A stretch of 64,000 nucleotides of DNA from an uncultured Vampirovibrio sp. (GTDB taxonomy: Bacteria > Cyanobacteriota > Vampirovibrionia > Gastranaerophilales > Gastranaerophilaceae). The translations under genes and the position numbers were made by a program. Below, one piece after another: positions 8,391 through 18,438 of the stretch. Numbering within the stretch: position 1 is the first letter of the stretch; each line of letters starts with the position of its first letter. The stretch is from the NCBI GenBank assembly GCA_910584405.1, contig CAJUAL010000007.1, positions 1 to 64,000 of the forward strand. Reading direction: 5' to 3'. A model generated the notes under the pieces. That model was not told the origin of the DNA. It saw only the letters and a program-made list of their open reading frames with translations, and made no database searches.

Positions 8391-11300
8391 ATGTCAGGAA
8401 AAGTAGATTCAATTAATAGTAATTTATCATATAATACATATTTGACGGCTTTAAAACAAAAGAACGTTAACGCTGTTGCGTCTTCAAATCCTATATCAAT
8501 GACATCAAAACCCGATGCTAATATTGATACTTGTCAATTTAGCAATTCTACAGGAAATGCCCAATTAAAAGCTGTTTTGTCTTCAAGAGTTAATGCTGTA
8601 ACCGCCGATTTAAAAGAAGCTGAAGATAATAACGGCATTATAGGTAAAGCTTGGAGCTGGACTAAGAATACTTTCGGGTTCGGTGACAGCTCAAATAAGG
8701 TTAAAAAATCTCAATCAAAGGAAAAAGAACTTCTTGCAAATTTTGATAAAGACCCTAAAGGGACATTTGAACAATTAACGGGAGTTCCTTATTCTAATGA
8801 AAATGTTGAAAAATTTATTAATGGTGAAATAAAACTAAAATCAGAACAAAATCTTGACGGATACAAAGAAGGTCAAGAAATGTGTGTTGATATTGCAGGC
8901 GATATTGTATCAGGCGTTGTATCTTTAGGCGCGGTTGCAGCAGCTCCGTTTACCGGCGGTGCATCATTACTGTTGGCAGCAGGTGCAGGTGCGATTGTAA
9001 AAACAGGGATTAAGTATGCTGATGCAAAATCTGCAGGACGCGAATATGATTCTTTCGGACGTGATATGGCAACGGGTGCATTTTCAGGATTCCTAGCACC
9101 ATTAACAGGGGGAGCAGGCGGTGCTGTCGGTAAAGCTGTTGCTACCAGAATGGGGATTGAAGCAGTTCAAGTCGGAGCTAAATCTGTTGCCGTTAATACG
9201 GTATCCCAAACTGCAAAACAAGGCATAAAACAAGGTTTAAAAACTATGATTGCCAATCCGACAGGATATACTTACGCCGGCGGTAATATCTTGAAACGCG
9301 GTGTAGCTTACGGTGCCGAAATGATGACAGACGGTGCCTTAGGCGGAGCTGTTGATAATGCATTTAGAACCGCATATGACGGTGGAAGTTTGGAAGATGT
9401 TTTAAATTCTGCAAAAGAAGGTTTTGTCGGCGGAGCAATCTTAGCTCCTGTTGTTGGCGGAGGATTTAAAGTCGTTGGTCATGCGGGACATTATGTTAAT
9501 AATAAAATTACTACTAAAAATGTTCTTCCTGACGGAGTTAATACAAAATTTGTACAAGGGCAAGCTCCTGATTGTGCAGTCTTATCAGTAATTGACGGGA
9601 TGCTTGATAATCCTGCGACCGTAAGTAAAATAAAACGTGCTATAAGCCGTGATTTTGACGGAAATTATATGGTAAATATTGGTGATAAAACTGTTATTGT
9701 ACCAAAATCTGCGATAACAGATGAGATGCTTGCCGATAAATCAGGAATAAAGATTTTTGAAACAGCATACAGAACTCTAACGGGTGAACTTGACGGCGGA
9801 TTTGCAGATGTTGCGGCAAAACATTTCGGGCTTAATCCTGTTCATATCGACTCTTCTATGATAACCGATGAAATGTTATCACGTATTGCAAAAGAAAAAG
9901 GTAACGGAGTTTTCTCATTCGGAGCAAGAGTAGATGTTAATGGAAACCTAGCAAAAGAAGGAACTCCGCATTATTTCTCAATAAAAGAAATTGACCCTGC
10001 TTCTAAAAAGGTTCGGGTTGTGGATACTTATGACACTTCAAAAGTAATTGAACTTTCATTTGAAGATGTCAAAGCCTTCGGCATTTCAATAGACGGCGGT
10101 ACTGTTAATCCTTCAACACTTCCTAATGCTGCAAGAAATCTTGATGATGTAAGATTTAGAGGTGTTGAAGAATCACTTAGCGAAAATTTAGGTATTTCAG
10201 CAGCTGAGCTTAAGGCTAAGGTGGCTGTAGATATGCCGTTTGAAGATTTTGTAAGACTTTGTGATTATAACGGATTTAAAGAAAAAGATATTGTTCGTTA
10301 TATTAAATCTCAAGCTGATGATTTAGGTTGTACAATTCCTGAGTACTTGAGCGAATTTGGTTTGCAAGAAATCTCCAAACACTTGCATATTCATAAACAA
10401 ATTCAAACAAGTCCGATGTTTTCTCCGTTTAGCTTATCTTTAGAAGAATCAATTTCTATTGCTGATGCTTTGAAACGTAACCAATATGATAAAATCTCTG
10501 AAATTTTAGAGAAAAATAATTCTGAATTATTTAATAAATTGAATAATGCTGCTGACGGAAATTATATTGGCAAAACATTGAACGAATATCCTGACAATAT
10601 TACTTCCGTTTCTCAACGCTTAAATACTGATTCTTATATTGATTCTGAATACATAACAACTTTAGATGTTGATATTAACGGTTCGCCTAAAGCCGTTTTA
10701 ATGCAAGACGGTTCACTACCTTACTCAAAAAGTTCTATTGATTTGTCTGTAGATAGAAACTTAGAAGACCTTATTAAAAGTAACATGATAACAACTGATG
10801 TTCTTGATGAAATTTTATCAAATCCAAAAACAAGAGATTTATTCCTTAATATGGAAAAATCAGGTCAACCGTTAGTAACCGGCAGAGTAAAAACCTCCAG
10901 AAATGTTAAAATGCGTGAGCTTATTGATGATATTTTATCATCTGACGGAACTATTGATGTTGAAAAATTTAATCAGTTATCTCCTTATGATATTCATTCT
11001 TTAACAGATATCTTAAAAGACAATTATAATATCTTAATACCTAATAGAAAAACTTTTGCTAAAAAGATTCAAAATAAAGCAAATGTAATACAAGGGTACG
11101 TTAATTCTTTAAAAGCAAAAGCTGAAAATGTTTTAGGTAAAAATTCAGGTGTTGAATTTGGAGATCATTTCTTTATGAGAATGATTGACAGGGATATGTT
11201 AAATGTTGTTGATTATAATTCTATCCCGCCAAGATATTTGAACTATGACGAATTTATACAAAGAATAGTTGCTAAAACAAAAGAATGTATAAAACCTAAT

Positions 11301-11417
11301 CAAAAAACAGGAAGTATCTCAGATATAACTTTACCTGATTTAGGCTGTTCTCATGGCGTTTCTGTAATCGCAAGAATGGAAAACGGTAAGATAATTATTG
11401 ATAGTGTTATGATGTAG
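8391..11417 (+). CDS. Giant multidomain protein with calpain-like protease domain
   Basis: 1008 residues from ATG 8391, chosen because AAGGGG lies at 8381-8386. An in-frame ATG at 8322 has no such site and sits in the tRNA promoter. No signal peptide. Order: polar N-terminus (1-160); Gly/Ala-rich hydrophobic region (about 164-380) like the linker of large translocated toxins; a region whose Cys395 in VQGQAPDCAVLSVIDGML, His527 in GTPHYFSIKEID and Asp545 in VVDTYD match the order and spacing of a calpain/papain-type cysteine protease (Asp stands where calpains have Asn); a helical region; and a C-terminal domain with His926-x3-Arg930-x3-Arg934 and a Gly-rich beta end ending DSVMM, similar in pattern to DUF4258/BrnT-like RNase toxins. 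Reading it as a self-processing effector is inference. No immunity gene is seen. The family is unnamed to me. Confidence 0.7.
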   Translation: MSGKVDSINSNLSYNTYLTALKQKNVNAVASSNPISMTSKPDANIDTCQFSNSTGNAQLKAVLSSRVNAVTADLKEAEDNNGIIGKAWSWTKNTFGFGDSSNKVKKSQSKEKELLANFDKDPKGTFEQLTGVPYSNENVEKFINGEIKLKSEQNLDGYKEGQEMCVDIAGDIVSGVVSLGAVAAAPFTGGASLLLAAGAGAIVKTGIKYADAKSAGREYDSFGRDMATGAFSGFLAPLTGGAGGAVGKAVATRMGIEAVQVGAKSVAVNTVSQTAKQGIKQGLKTMIANPTGYTYAGGNILKRGVAYGAEMMTDGALGGAVDNAFRTAYDGGSLEDVLNSAKEGFVGGAILAPVVGGGFKVVGHAGHYVNNKITTKNVLPDGVNTKFVQGQAPDCAVLSVIDGMLDNPATVSKIKRAISRDFDGNYMVNIGDKTVIVPKSAITDEMLADKSGIKIFETAYRTLTGELDGGFADVAAKHFGLNPVHIDSSMITDEMLSRIAKEKGNGVFSFGARVDVNGNLAKEGTPHYFSIKEIDPASKKVRVVDTYDTSKVIELSFEDVKAFGISIDGGTVNPSTLPNAARNLDDVRFRGVEESLSENLGISAAELKAKVAVDMPFEDFVRLCDYNGFKEKDIVRYIKSQADDLGCTIPEYLSEFGLQEISKHLHIHKQIQTSPMFSPFSLSLEESISIADALKRNQYDKISEILEKNNSELFNKLNNAADGNYIGKTLNEYPDNITSVSQRLNTDSYIDSEYITTLDVDINGSPKAVLMQDGSLPYSKSSIDLSVDRNLEDLIKSNMITTDVLDEILSNPKTRDLFLNMEKSGQPLVTGRVKTSRNVKMRELIDDILSSDGTIDVEKFNQLSPYDIHSLTDILKDNYNILIPNRKTFAKKIQNKANVIQGYVNSLKAKAENVLGKNSGVEFGDHFFMRMIDRDMLNVVDYNSIPPRYLNYDEFIQRIVAKTKECIKPNQKTGSISDITLPDLGCSHGVSVIARMENGKIIIDSVMM

Positions 11418-11526
11418 CTTAGCTTATCAAATGTTAAAAGTTTTTAATATTTAATCTGATTCGTTAAAGAAAATACTCTTTTTACCGATATATACTGATA
11501 TATAAATAAGTAAAAGGTAGCATTTG

Positions 11527-14500
11527 ATGAACGAAAAAATAAAGTTCGGTAAAAACAGTGGTATTGATTTAAATAGTTTAAAAGGCGGATTAAGAAAAGA
11601 AAAACTTAAGTCTGATAGTCATAAACTGCTTTTTGACGCTATTGATACTGATAAAAACGGGATTTTAGATGATAACGAAATCTCTTATTTTAGAGATTCT
11701 ATTGATATAGAAAATAAAGATAAAAGTAAAAATGATGGATTTATAAGTAAAAAAGAAGCTAAAGAGTTTATAAAAAATAATAAACTTGAAATTAAAGAAG
11801 AAGAATTAATTACGTTTTTACAAATGATTTTTTCTGAAGGTGCAAATATTAAGTCTACAAAAACTGAAGAAAAAGACGGTATAAAATATTTTACTGCTGA
11901 GTCAGAAGGGGAAACTTTAATGCTGAATTTGGCAGATATGAGTTATACCCGTTCCACAGAAGATACTGAAGGGTGTAAAAGTGTAAAATATTTTAATTCC
12001 CAAGATGTTTTATTAAAAGAAGTAATAACAAATAAAAACGGGAAAACTGAAATTATTACTTACGATGACTCAGGGAAACCTTTGCAAAAAGAGGTAAAAC
12101 ACGGCAGTACCTTAAATATATCTGTCTATGATGACGCAGGAGAAGAACAGCTTGTAAAAACTATAGAAAATCAAGGTATTGATGGTATAGAACGGACAAC
12201 AGTTTATCAAAAAATGGCTGGAGGTGTTGTAAATAAAATAATAACCCAGTCAGGGAATAAAAGTGTTCAGGTCTTTGTAGATGATGTTTTGTTGGAAGAA
12301 GAAATAACAACTCCTGAAAGTAAAGTTAAAACAAAATATTCTAAAGAAGGTAATGTTGTAATCGAAACAAAAGATAACAAAGAAACTGTTACTCAGTTTA
12401 ATTCTGAAGGTAATAAATTAAGCCAAACAGTAACAACAAAAGACGGTCAAACTTACGAAGTTAAGTATGACGGTAAAGGTAATACTTATATAATCGTTCA
12501 AATAAATGAATTACCATCAGTTATTGCAAAGAAATTTGGCGTTAGTGAAGCTGTTTTACTACGTAACAACAAGTATACTGTCGACGGTCTTGGAAACAAA
12601 GATTTTGGCGGAGGTTCAGAAATTAAAATTCCCGGAGAACTTGATGCTGATGATGAAAGACTTTTTGGCAGAAAAGATAGAAAAGGCGTAAACAATGATT
12701 ATGTCGTTTTCGGCGGAGCCGCTCGTGAAGCTGCAATTAATGCAGAAGTTGCTTCAAGAAAAAATATTACTTGGGTAGAAAAGAAAAATAATACTTTTGA
12801 AGCTGTAGCAAGATATTTATTCAGTCGAGAAAATGTTGAAAATCCTTCAACGCTTCAATTAAGTGCACGTATAAAAGACTTGAAAAAAGATAACCCGACT
12901 TTAAAAGACGGTCAAATAATCGGCAAAAAAATTACAGCAGGTGTTAGTCAACAACGCTATAATACTGTCTTAAGTGCCGAGCAGCAAAGACAAACTAAAA
13001 AATTGCTTGCAGAAGAAAATAAAAGAAGACTTGAAAATTTTGATTTATGTACTGCTTTGTATCATTATTGTTCAAGTAATACTTATGCCTGCAATGATAA
13101 AGCTTTTAAAGATTTATTACATAAAATTAATCCGCAAAATGTTGTTGATGTGTTGAATCAGTATAAATCTTATATGAAAAAAACGAAAGCCTCTGATACT
13201 TCACTTATAGATACTATTCGTTCTGAATTTGGCGAAGATAGTAATAAAGAAGCTTTAAATTATATAATGAATCAGCTTGAACAAGCTGCTGTCAATGCAG
13301 GTGTACGTAAATACGATATTAATTCAAGTGTTTTGGGTTTTAGATTATCAGTTAATTCGTATCATTCAGGACCTGCAACAACACGTTGTATGGAGCAATA
13401 TGTTGATGATGTTGTTAACCAAATAACTTCAACTCAAAATAGAGGTGGAAATATTTCAACAACCGATGCAGTAAAGGGTTTTAAAGCTCAAGCTGAAGAA
13501 TTAAATAAGACAACTCAAAGTGAATATTCAGAAGCAAGAAAAAATGATAACTGGGCTGGAAAAACAGGTGATGTCGTTTGCGGTTGGTTCGGCTGTAAAA
13601 CTGTTAATGAAATGAATAAAAAACTTGCAACATACGATAAAGATATGCAAGATTTGATTAAAACTGCTCAAAGCGGTGATATTAAAGCCTTTAAAGATAA
13701 ATATTTTGATGTGTTCAACGCAGAGTTTGATTCTGCAAAAGTTCAAGCAAGAGAAAATGCCATAAACAAATATGTGACAGCTCAAATGTACGAGTCTACT
13801 AAAAAATTCTTTAACGAGCTTGCTGATGAATTAAATTCTGTACAAAGTAAATATAATAACAAAAAAAATAAAACTTCATGGGATGAAACTTGTCTTAGAT
13901 TAGCTTTATTTTATCAAAATAAAGGTGTTACCGGAAGTTCTTTTGAAAAAATGTTAAAGAACTATGCTGATACAAATAATTTAAGTTTTGAAAGTTATAA
14001 AGATAAATTTACAGTACTAAAAAACTATATTAAGACTTCATATAACACGGCAGAGTCAAATCGAATTAACTCAATGGGTGGTAAATCTTATAATGAATTA
14101 GAACAAGATATCAATAATTGTAATAATGCTTTATTTAAAGTAAATGGCAATTTATTACCTGAAGTACGTGAGTTTAATCAAAATATGCACAAAACTCAAG
14201 CTTATACAGAAATGATTGCAGAGGTTGGAATAACAGTTGCAACAATGGCTGTTCCTAGCGCGGGTTCTGCTGCTGCCGCAAAATTGGCTACAGTTGCGTC
14301 AAGATGCGGTACTGTTGGAACAAGAGTTGCTAAAACTCTGAATTTTGTATCTAAAGGCTTTAATACTGCGTCAAAAGCCCTATCAAGTGATAGCTTGGCT
14401 GTACGGATGGCTGCTAACGGTATCGCTACAGGTGTCGGTTCTACAACGGCTGAGCTTATAACAAAGGGTGAAGTTGATTTTCAACAGGTTTTAAAAAATT

Positions 14501-16509
14501 CTTTATATGGTTCATTAGGTGCGTTTTCTTCAAAATTATCCGAACAATTTGTTGAGAAGTTGTCAAAGAAATTGACTTCCGGATTAGGACAAAAAATAGT
14601 GCAAGAATCAAGTGAAGACATTATAGATGCCGTTTTATCTTTTGTTGTTGAATCAGGAAATTATGATTCTGTTGACGCATATACTGATGCTGCTATGAAC
14701 TTTGTTATGTCAAGAATTGGCGGTTCAAAAGGTAATGTTAAATCAAAAGATACTAAAACTCCTAAAGTGATTGATGTAAAAGATTTAGGAATGTCTGAAC
14801 AGGTATTTGATTTTGATAAAAGTACAAAAATCCCTAATAATAACTATATGCCATCAATAGCTGGAGAATCTGTTTCTATACCTCATGCTGTTGAACCTGC
14901 CGAAATTACTTTAAAAGATAGGGTAAAATCGTCAATATCGGATGTTTTAAAAGATAATCCAGAGTTATTAGAGGTTGCTACTCATTTTTTACAAAATTAT
15001 GAGTGGTCAGAGAATATATTTATTTATCTAAATAGAAAAATCCTTGAGTTTAAACATAAAAATGACGGTAACTTGCAGCCGATTAAAAGTATACTTTACA
15101 GAATGGATCAAGCTTGCAACTCTAATGAATTTCTTGGAAAAACTTTTGGTGAAGTTTATACTTATTTTGCAGATTTACTAAAGGATGATAAAGAAACATT
15201 AGATAATTTATATAAAACATTAAATGAAGGTTTTATAGACAAACAGTTATTGTATTTAGGTTCTGAATTATCAAAAAAACTTACATATTCCGGAGATGTT
15301 ATTACCGAAGATAAGCGGAAAGATATTATTAAAAATTATATTAAATTGTCCGAAGCTGCTGGAACTATTACAAATAAAAAATTTGCTAATTATTATCATT
15401 CAATAAGACTTCCGTTGCCAGTTCAGCAAAAAGAATCACTTTTGGAAGTTATATCTCATATGGAATCGAGTTTAACAGATATAAAAGATCCTGATGTGAA
15501 AAAATATATTGAATCAATTATGAGTAAAGATGTTCTTGATAATCGAGCAATGAATGAAATTTACGACTTGATTAATGTTGAAAATACTATAAATGGAAAA
15601 TACTCTATGCTGAAGTCAAATCGTTATACATCTTTGAATGAGGCCTTAGTTTATGATTCAGAGAGAATGATAATGTTAAAATGGTTGAAGGCAAATTCGC
15701 CAGATATTTATCAAAATTTAGATAATTCCAAAACTTCTGCTAAAGTAGAGAGTGATTATGTAAGTAATATTGCAAAACCATTATCTGATGATCATAAGTT
15801 AATGGAAAAATATCAGGAAACAATCAACTACATAAAAAAATATCCTGATTCTTCTATGAACGAACATTTATATGACAGATATTTAAAGGATTTGGAAACA
15901 CAAGGTATTGCTGCCCCGATAATTGAAGAATGCAGAAAGTTTAATGAAAAATACGGGACAAAAATCTTTGTGTCAAAGGATACTGCTGAAGCTTTAAAAG
16001 TATGTAAATATCTGAATGAGGAATTTACAAAGTGGGTTCAAGCAAGTAATGGACAATCTAAATTTCCTCCGGTTATAGATTTTAATAAATTTAGAACTCT
16101 TTGGTATGATAACAAAGCTGCTTATGGTCAAGGACGTGCATCAGGGCTTTCTGATTCTGTAGGTGGTTCACTATCTTTTCCGGGTTTTTCTGAATCTAAT
16201 ATGAAATCTTCATTAAGACATGAGTTAACACACTCTAATGATAGAACCATGCATACGAAATATACTCTTCCTGAAAAATATGGTGTGCTGGATACAAGAG
16301 AGCGTATGGAACAGATGCTTTGTGAATACAAAAATGAATTTAAAAAAGCCGGTATAAGTGATGAAGTTATGCTTTCTTATGCATATAATAACCACAAGGA
16401 ATTTATAGCGGTAGCTTCAGAAGGCGATATGAGTAAGTATTCTCCTGAATTTAAACAATTGTTAATAGAACTTGGAATGCCTGAATGGGTATTTAATCTT
16501 GATTCATGA
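11527..16509 (+). CDS. Giant EF-hand/LysM protein with C-terminal HExxH metalloprotease
   Basis: 1660 residues from ATG 11527 (AAAAGG at 11512-11517; a TTG three bases earlier is possible). One canonical EF-hand loop at 40-51 (DTDKNGILDDNE) is followed by a degenerate one. Beta-rich repeats run from about 100 to 315. A LysM-like peptidoglycan-binding module lies at about 318-370 (AKKFGVSEAVLLRNN). A long helical middle follows, then a Gly/Ala-rich hydrophobic region at about 895-1075, and a helical segment. The C-terminal zincin has HELTH at 1565-1569 and Glu1625 in HKEFIAVASEG, the pattern of anthrax-lethal-factor-like metalloproteases. No Sec signal is seen. It lies 109 bp after the calpain-like gene on the same strand and shares its overall plan, so the two may form one system acting on other cells or at the envelope. 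That role is inference. Confidence 0.75.
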   Translation: MNEKIKFGKNSGIDLNSLKGGLRKEKLKSDSHKLLFDAIDTDKNGILDDNEISYFRDSIDIENKDKSKNDGFISKKEAKEFIKNNKLEIKEEELITFLQMIFSEGANIKSTKTEEKDGIKYFTAESEGETLMLNLADMSYTRSTEDTEGCKSVKYFNSQDVLLKEVITNKNGKTEIITYDDSGKPLQKEVKHGSTLNISVYDDAGEEQLVKTIENQGIDGIERTTVYQKMAGGVVNKIITQSGNKSVQVFVDDVLLEEEITTPESKVKTKYSKEGNVVIETKDNKETVTQFNSEGNKLSQTVTTKDGQTYEVKYDGKGNTYIIVQINELPSVIAKKFGVSEAVLLRNNKYTVDGLGNKDFGGGSEIKIPGELDADDERLFGRKDRKGVNNDYVVFGGAAREAAINAEVASRKNITWVEKKNNTFEAVARYLFSRENVENPSTLQLSARIKDLKKDNPTLKDGQIIGKKITAGVSQQRYNTVLSAEQQRQTKKLLAEENKRRLENFDLCTALYHYCSSNTYACNDKAFKDLLHKINPQNVVDVLNQYKSYMKKTKASDTSLIDTIRSEFGEDSNKEALNYIMNQLEQAAVNAGVRKYDINSSVLGFRLSVNSYHSGPATTRCMEQYVDDVVNQITSTQNRGGNISTTDAVKGFKAQAEELNKTTQSEYSEARKNDNWAGKTGDVVCGWFGCKTVNEMNKKLATYDKDMQDLIKTAQSGDIKAFKDKYFDVFNAEFDSAKVQARENAINKYVTAQMYESTKKFFNELADELNSVQSKYNNKKNKTSWDETCLRLALFYQNKGVTGSSFEKMLKNYADTNNLSFESYKDKFTVLKNYIKTSYNTAESNRINSMGGKSYNELEQDINNCNNALFKVNGNLLPEVREFNQNMHKTQAYTEMIAEVGITVATMAVPSAGSAAAAKLATVASRCGTVGTRVAKTLNFVSKGFNTASKALSSDSLAVRMAANGIATGVGSTTAELITKGEVDFQQVLKNSLYGSLGAFSSKLSEQFVEKLSKKLTSGLGQKIVQESSEDIIDAVLSFVVESGNYDSVDAYTDAAMNFVMSRIGGSKGNVKSKDTKTPKVIDVKDLGMSEQVFDFDKSTKIPNNNYMPSIAGESVSIPHAVEPAEITLKDRVKSSISDVLKDNPELLEVATHFLQNYEWSENIFIYLNRKILEFKHKNDGNLQPIKSILYRMDQACNSNEFLGKTFGEVYTYFADLLKDDKETLDNLYKTLNEGFIDKQLLYLGSELSKKLTYSGDVITEDKRKDIIKNYIKLSEAAGTITNKKFANYYHSIRLPLPVQQKESLLEVISHMESSLTDIKDPDVKKYIESIMSKDVLDNRAMNEIYDLINVENTINGKYSMLKSNRYTSLNEALVYDSERMIMLKWLKANSPDIYQNLDNSKTSAKVESDYVSNIAKPLSDDHKLMEKYQETINYIKKYPDSSMNEHLYDRYLKDLETQGIAAPIIEECRKFNEKYGTKIFVSKDTAEALKVCKYLNEEFTKWVQASNGQSKFPPVIDFNKFRTLWYDNKAAYGQGRASGLSDSVGGSLSFPGFSESNMKSSLRHELTHSNDRTMHTKYTLPEKYGVLDTRERMEQMLCEYKNEFKKAGISDEVMLSYAYNNHKEFIAVASEGDMSKYSPEFKQLLIELGMPEWVFNLDS

Positions 16510-16518
16510 TAAGATTGA

Positions 16519-17046
16519 TTATATCGTAAAATGTTTTATTCCTTGACGGCTGGTCTTTGCATATGCATCTAAAGCTTTTTCTATTGTATCGTCAAGTTGG
16601 GTTTTTGTAGCCAGTTCTTTTCTAAAGTTTACACATCTTTCGATTATCGTATTTATCATGTTTATTTCAGGTCTGTAATTGTCTGTATATACTTCTTTAT
16701 TTTTACCTAATTGAATACGTTTATAAAAAGGTGCAGAATCATCTATGAATGTTCTTGAAAAAGTGTCGCTGTCTGTTTCTTTTGATATGTATCTATCTGT
16801 ATCTATCATCAACTGATCCATTAACAGCGGCATAATTCTGATACGTCTTTTTAAAATTTTCTGAGCTTCATTCATATCAATATCATTATTGACTTTTGAA
16901 TAAAAAGTGTCATTATTCATTAGATTTTCCCTTTGCAATGCCTTGAGAAGCTTTGCTGTTTCGTCTTCTTTTTCGCCTTTAAAATTTATTTTTGCAGGCT
17001 TGCTATATTTATAAGTATTTATATTATTTTGTATTGATAACATCAT
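16519..17046 (-). CDS. Hypothetical protein with N-terminal F-x-G tag
   Basis: Not recognised. 175 residues, mostly charged helices, without a signal peptide or membrane segment. The first 25 residues are rich in Asn, Tyr and Lys and end in PAKINFKGE (Phe22-Lys-Gly24). This short tag recurs near the N-terminus of three unrelated proteins in this window (rtcB, the CheR-like gene, the HNH gene). It could be read from either of two adjacent ATGs (17044 or 17041); AGAAAGG lies about 13 bases upstream. It converges on the giant metalloprotease gene with 9 bp between the stops and precedes nothing on its own strand within 400 bp except rtcB 41 bp upstream, so it may be the second gene of an rtcB unit. 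Confidence 0.75.
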   Translation of the reverse strand: MMLSIQNNINTYKYSKPAKINFKGEKEDETAKLLKALQRENLMNNDTFYSKVNNDIDMNEAQKILKRRIRIMPLLMDQLMIDTDRYISKETDSDTFSRTFIDDSAPFYKRIQLGKNKEVYTDNYRPEINMINTIIERCVNFRKELATKTQLDDTIEKALDAYAKTSRQGIKHFTI

Positions 17047-17087
17047 TTTATCTGTTTTTACCTTTCTTCGCTAAATTTTTACATTAG

Positions 17088-18299
17088 TTAATCTTTAAAA
17101 TTGAATATTGGTCTGATGATTGTTTCAATTTCTGCGGTATCTTTTATGTTTTTTATTATTTCGCTTGCATCTTTATATGCTTGAGGAGCTTCATCGAGCG
17201 TTGCTGTTGAAATACAGCTTGAATGAATCCCTTCCATATCTTTTTGGTAATCTTCAATTGAAATCAATTCTGAAGCTTCGGCTCGCGAAAATTGTCTTCC
17301 GGCACCGTGCGGAGCACTTTTGTTCCAGTCATCTTTGCCTTTGCCGCGGGCAATTATTGCGCCGTCGCGCATGTTTAGAGGAATAATAATTTCTTTATCT
17401 TTTTCTGCTGAAATTGAACCTTTTCTTATCATTCCGTCTTCTGATATATAATTGTGAATACTTTCAAATGAGGAAATTTCCTTCCAACCCATTTGTTTTA
17501 ATATTTCATCTGCAATAATTCGTCTGTTTAATTGTGAATATTTTACTGCAATTTGCATATCTTCAAGGTATTCTTTTGCTTCGTCGTTACTTAAGTAAGA
17601 TAAATCTCTTATTTTGTACGGGTTTTGGCTTTGTGCAATTTTTTGGTGGTGATCAAATACTTCTTTACCAAAGCTTCTTGAGCCTGTATGGATGACAAGA
17701 TAAGTATCTCCGTTGTCATCTTTGTCCAGTTCTATAAAGTGGTTGCCGCCGCCTAAGGTGCCTAGTGTTTTAAACGATTTTTCAGGTGAAACTTTGTATT
17801 TTTTACATAATTCATCTATTCCGCGCTCAATTTGTCTTGAATGTTTACTTAGTGTCGTTGGCTTATCTGTACGTGACATAGAAACGTATTGTCTGATCAC
17901 ATCATCAAGTTTGTCGTAATCAATTTCTTCACCGTTTGTGTCTATTTTTACACAAAGCATTCCACAGCCGATATCTCCGCTTATTAGTGAGGGGATTACT
18001 TCTCCTGATGCGCCGATTGGGGCCGTGAATCCTACAACGGCAGTTTTACCTGCGTGAGTATCAGGCATTATCCTTACCGGTAAATCTCTGAATACGGGAT
18101 GTGAGCAGATTTTTTTTATCTGTTCAAAGGTTTGGTAATCGAGATTATTTGTAAAAACTTTTGCTTTTGTTTCAGAACCTTTTATTTCAACAATGTCACT
18201 TGACGGACTTTTTTCCAGTCCGTTAAAACTCGGGGTGTTTTTTTTGATTTGGGGTTGATAATTAAAATTTTTTCCTAATTGAGAGATACTGTTTATCAT
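17088..18299 (-). CDS. rtcB: RNA-splicing ligase RtcB
   Basis: Joins RNA 2',3'-cyclic phosphate or 3'-phosphate ends to 5'-OH ends using GTP and Mn2+; in bacteria it acts in RNA repair. The metal and active-site motifs are in order: MPDTHAGKTAVVGFTAPIG, SGDIGCGM, TLGGGNHFIEL, VIHTGSRSFG, and the guanylated histidine His331 in APHGAGR. The enzyme proper begins around residue 44 (KAKVFTNNLDYQ). The first ~43 residues are an added low-complexity extension containing NTPSFNGLE (Phe25-Asn-Gly27), the tag seen in other proteins here. No archease or RtcA gene is adjacent. The ligase call is secure; the purpose of the extension is unknown. Confidence 0.95.
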   Translation of the reverse strand: MINSISQLGKNFNYQPQIKKNTPSFNGLEKSPSSDIVEIKGSETKAKVFTNNLDYQTFEQIKKICSHPVFRDLPVRIMPDTHAGKTAVVGFTAPIGASGEVIPSLISGDIGCGMLCVKIDTNGEEIDYDKLDDVIRQYVSMSRTDKPTTLSKHSRQIERGIDELCKKYKVSPEKSFKTLGTLGGGNHFIELDKDDNGDTYLVIHTGSRSFGKEVFDHHQKIAQSQNPYKIRDLSYLSNDEAKEYLEDMQIAVKYSQLNRRIIADEILKQMGWKEISSFESIHNYISEDGMIRKGSISAEKDKEIIIPLNMRDGAIIARGKGKDDWNKSAPHGAGRQFSRAEASELISIEDYQKDMEGIHSSCISTATLDEAPQAYKDASEIIKNIKDTAEIETIIRPIFNFKD

Positions 18300-18392
18300 G
18301 TGAAAACTTCTTTCTTTTTATTTTCCACATTTATAAAATTCCTCAATTTTTGGAATTGCTTTTATATAAACTTTTGTTACAAAGCTTAATAA

Positions 18393-18420
18393 AAAAGGCT
18401 TCCGTATAAGGAAGCCTTTT
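18393..18420. terminator. Rho-independent terminator (glnA)
   Basis: Perfect 11-bp stem AAAAGGCTTCC (18393-18403) / GGAAGCCTTTT (18410-18420), loop GTATAA, with A and T runs on the two sides. It lies 18 bp after the glnA stop on the minus strand. Confidence 0.9.
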
Positions 18421-18438
18421 TATTATATATTTATCCCC

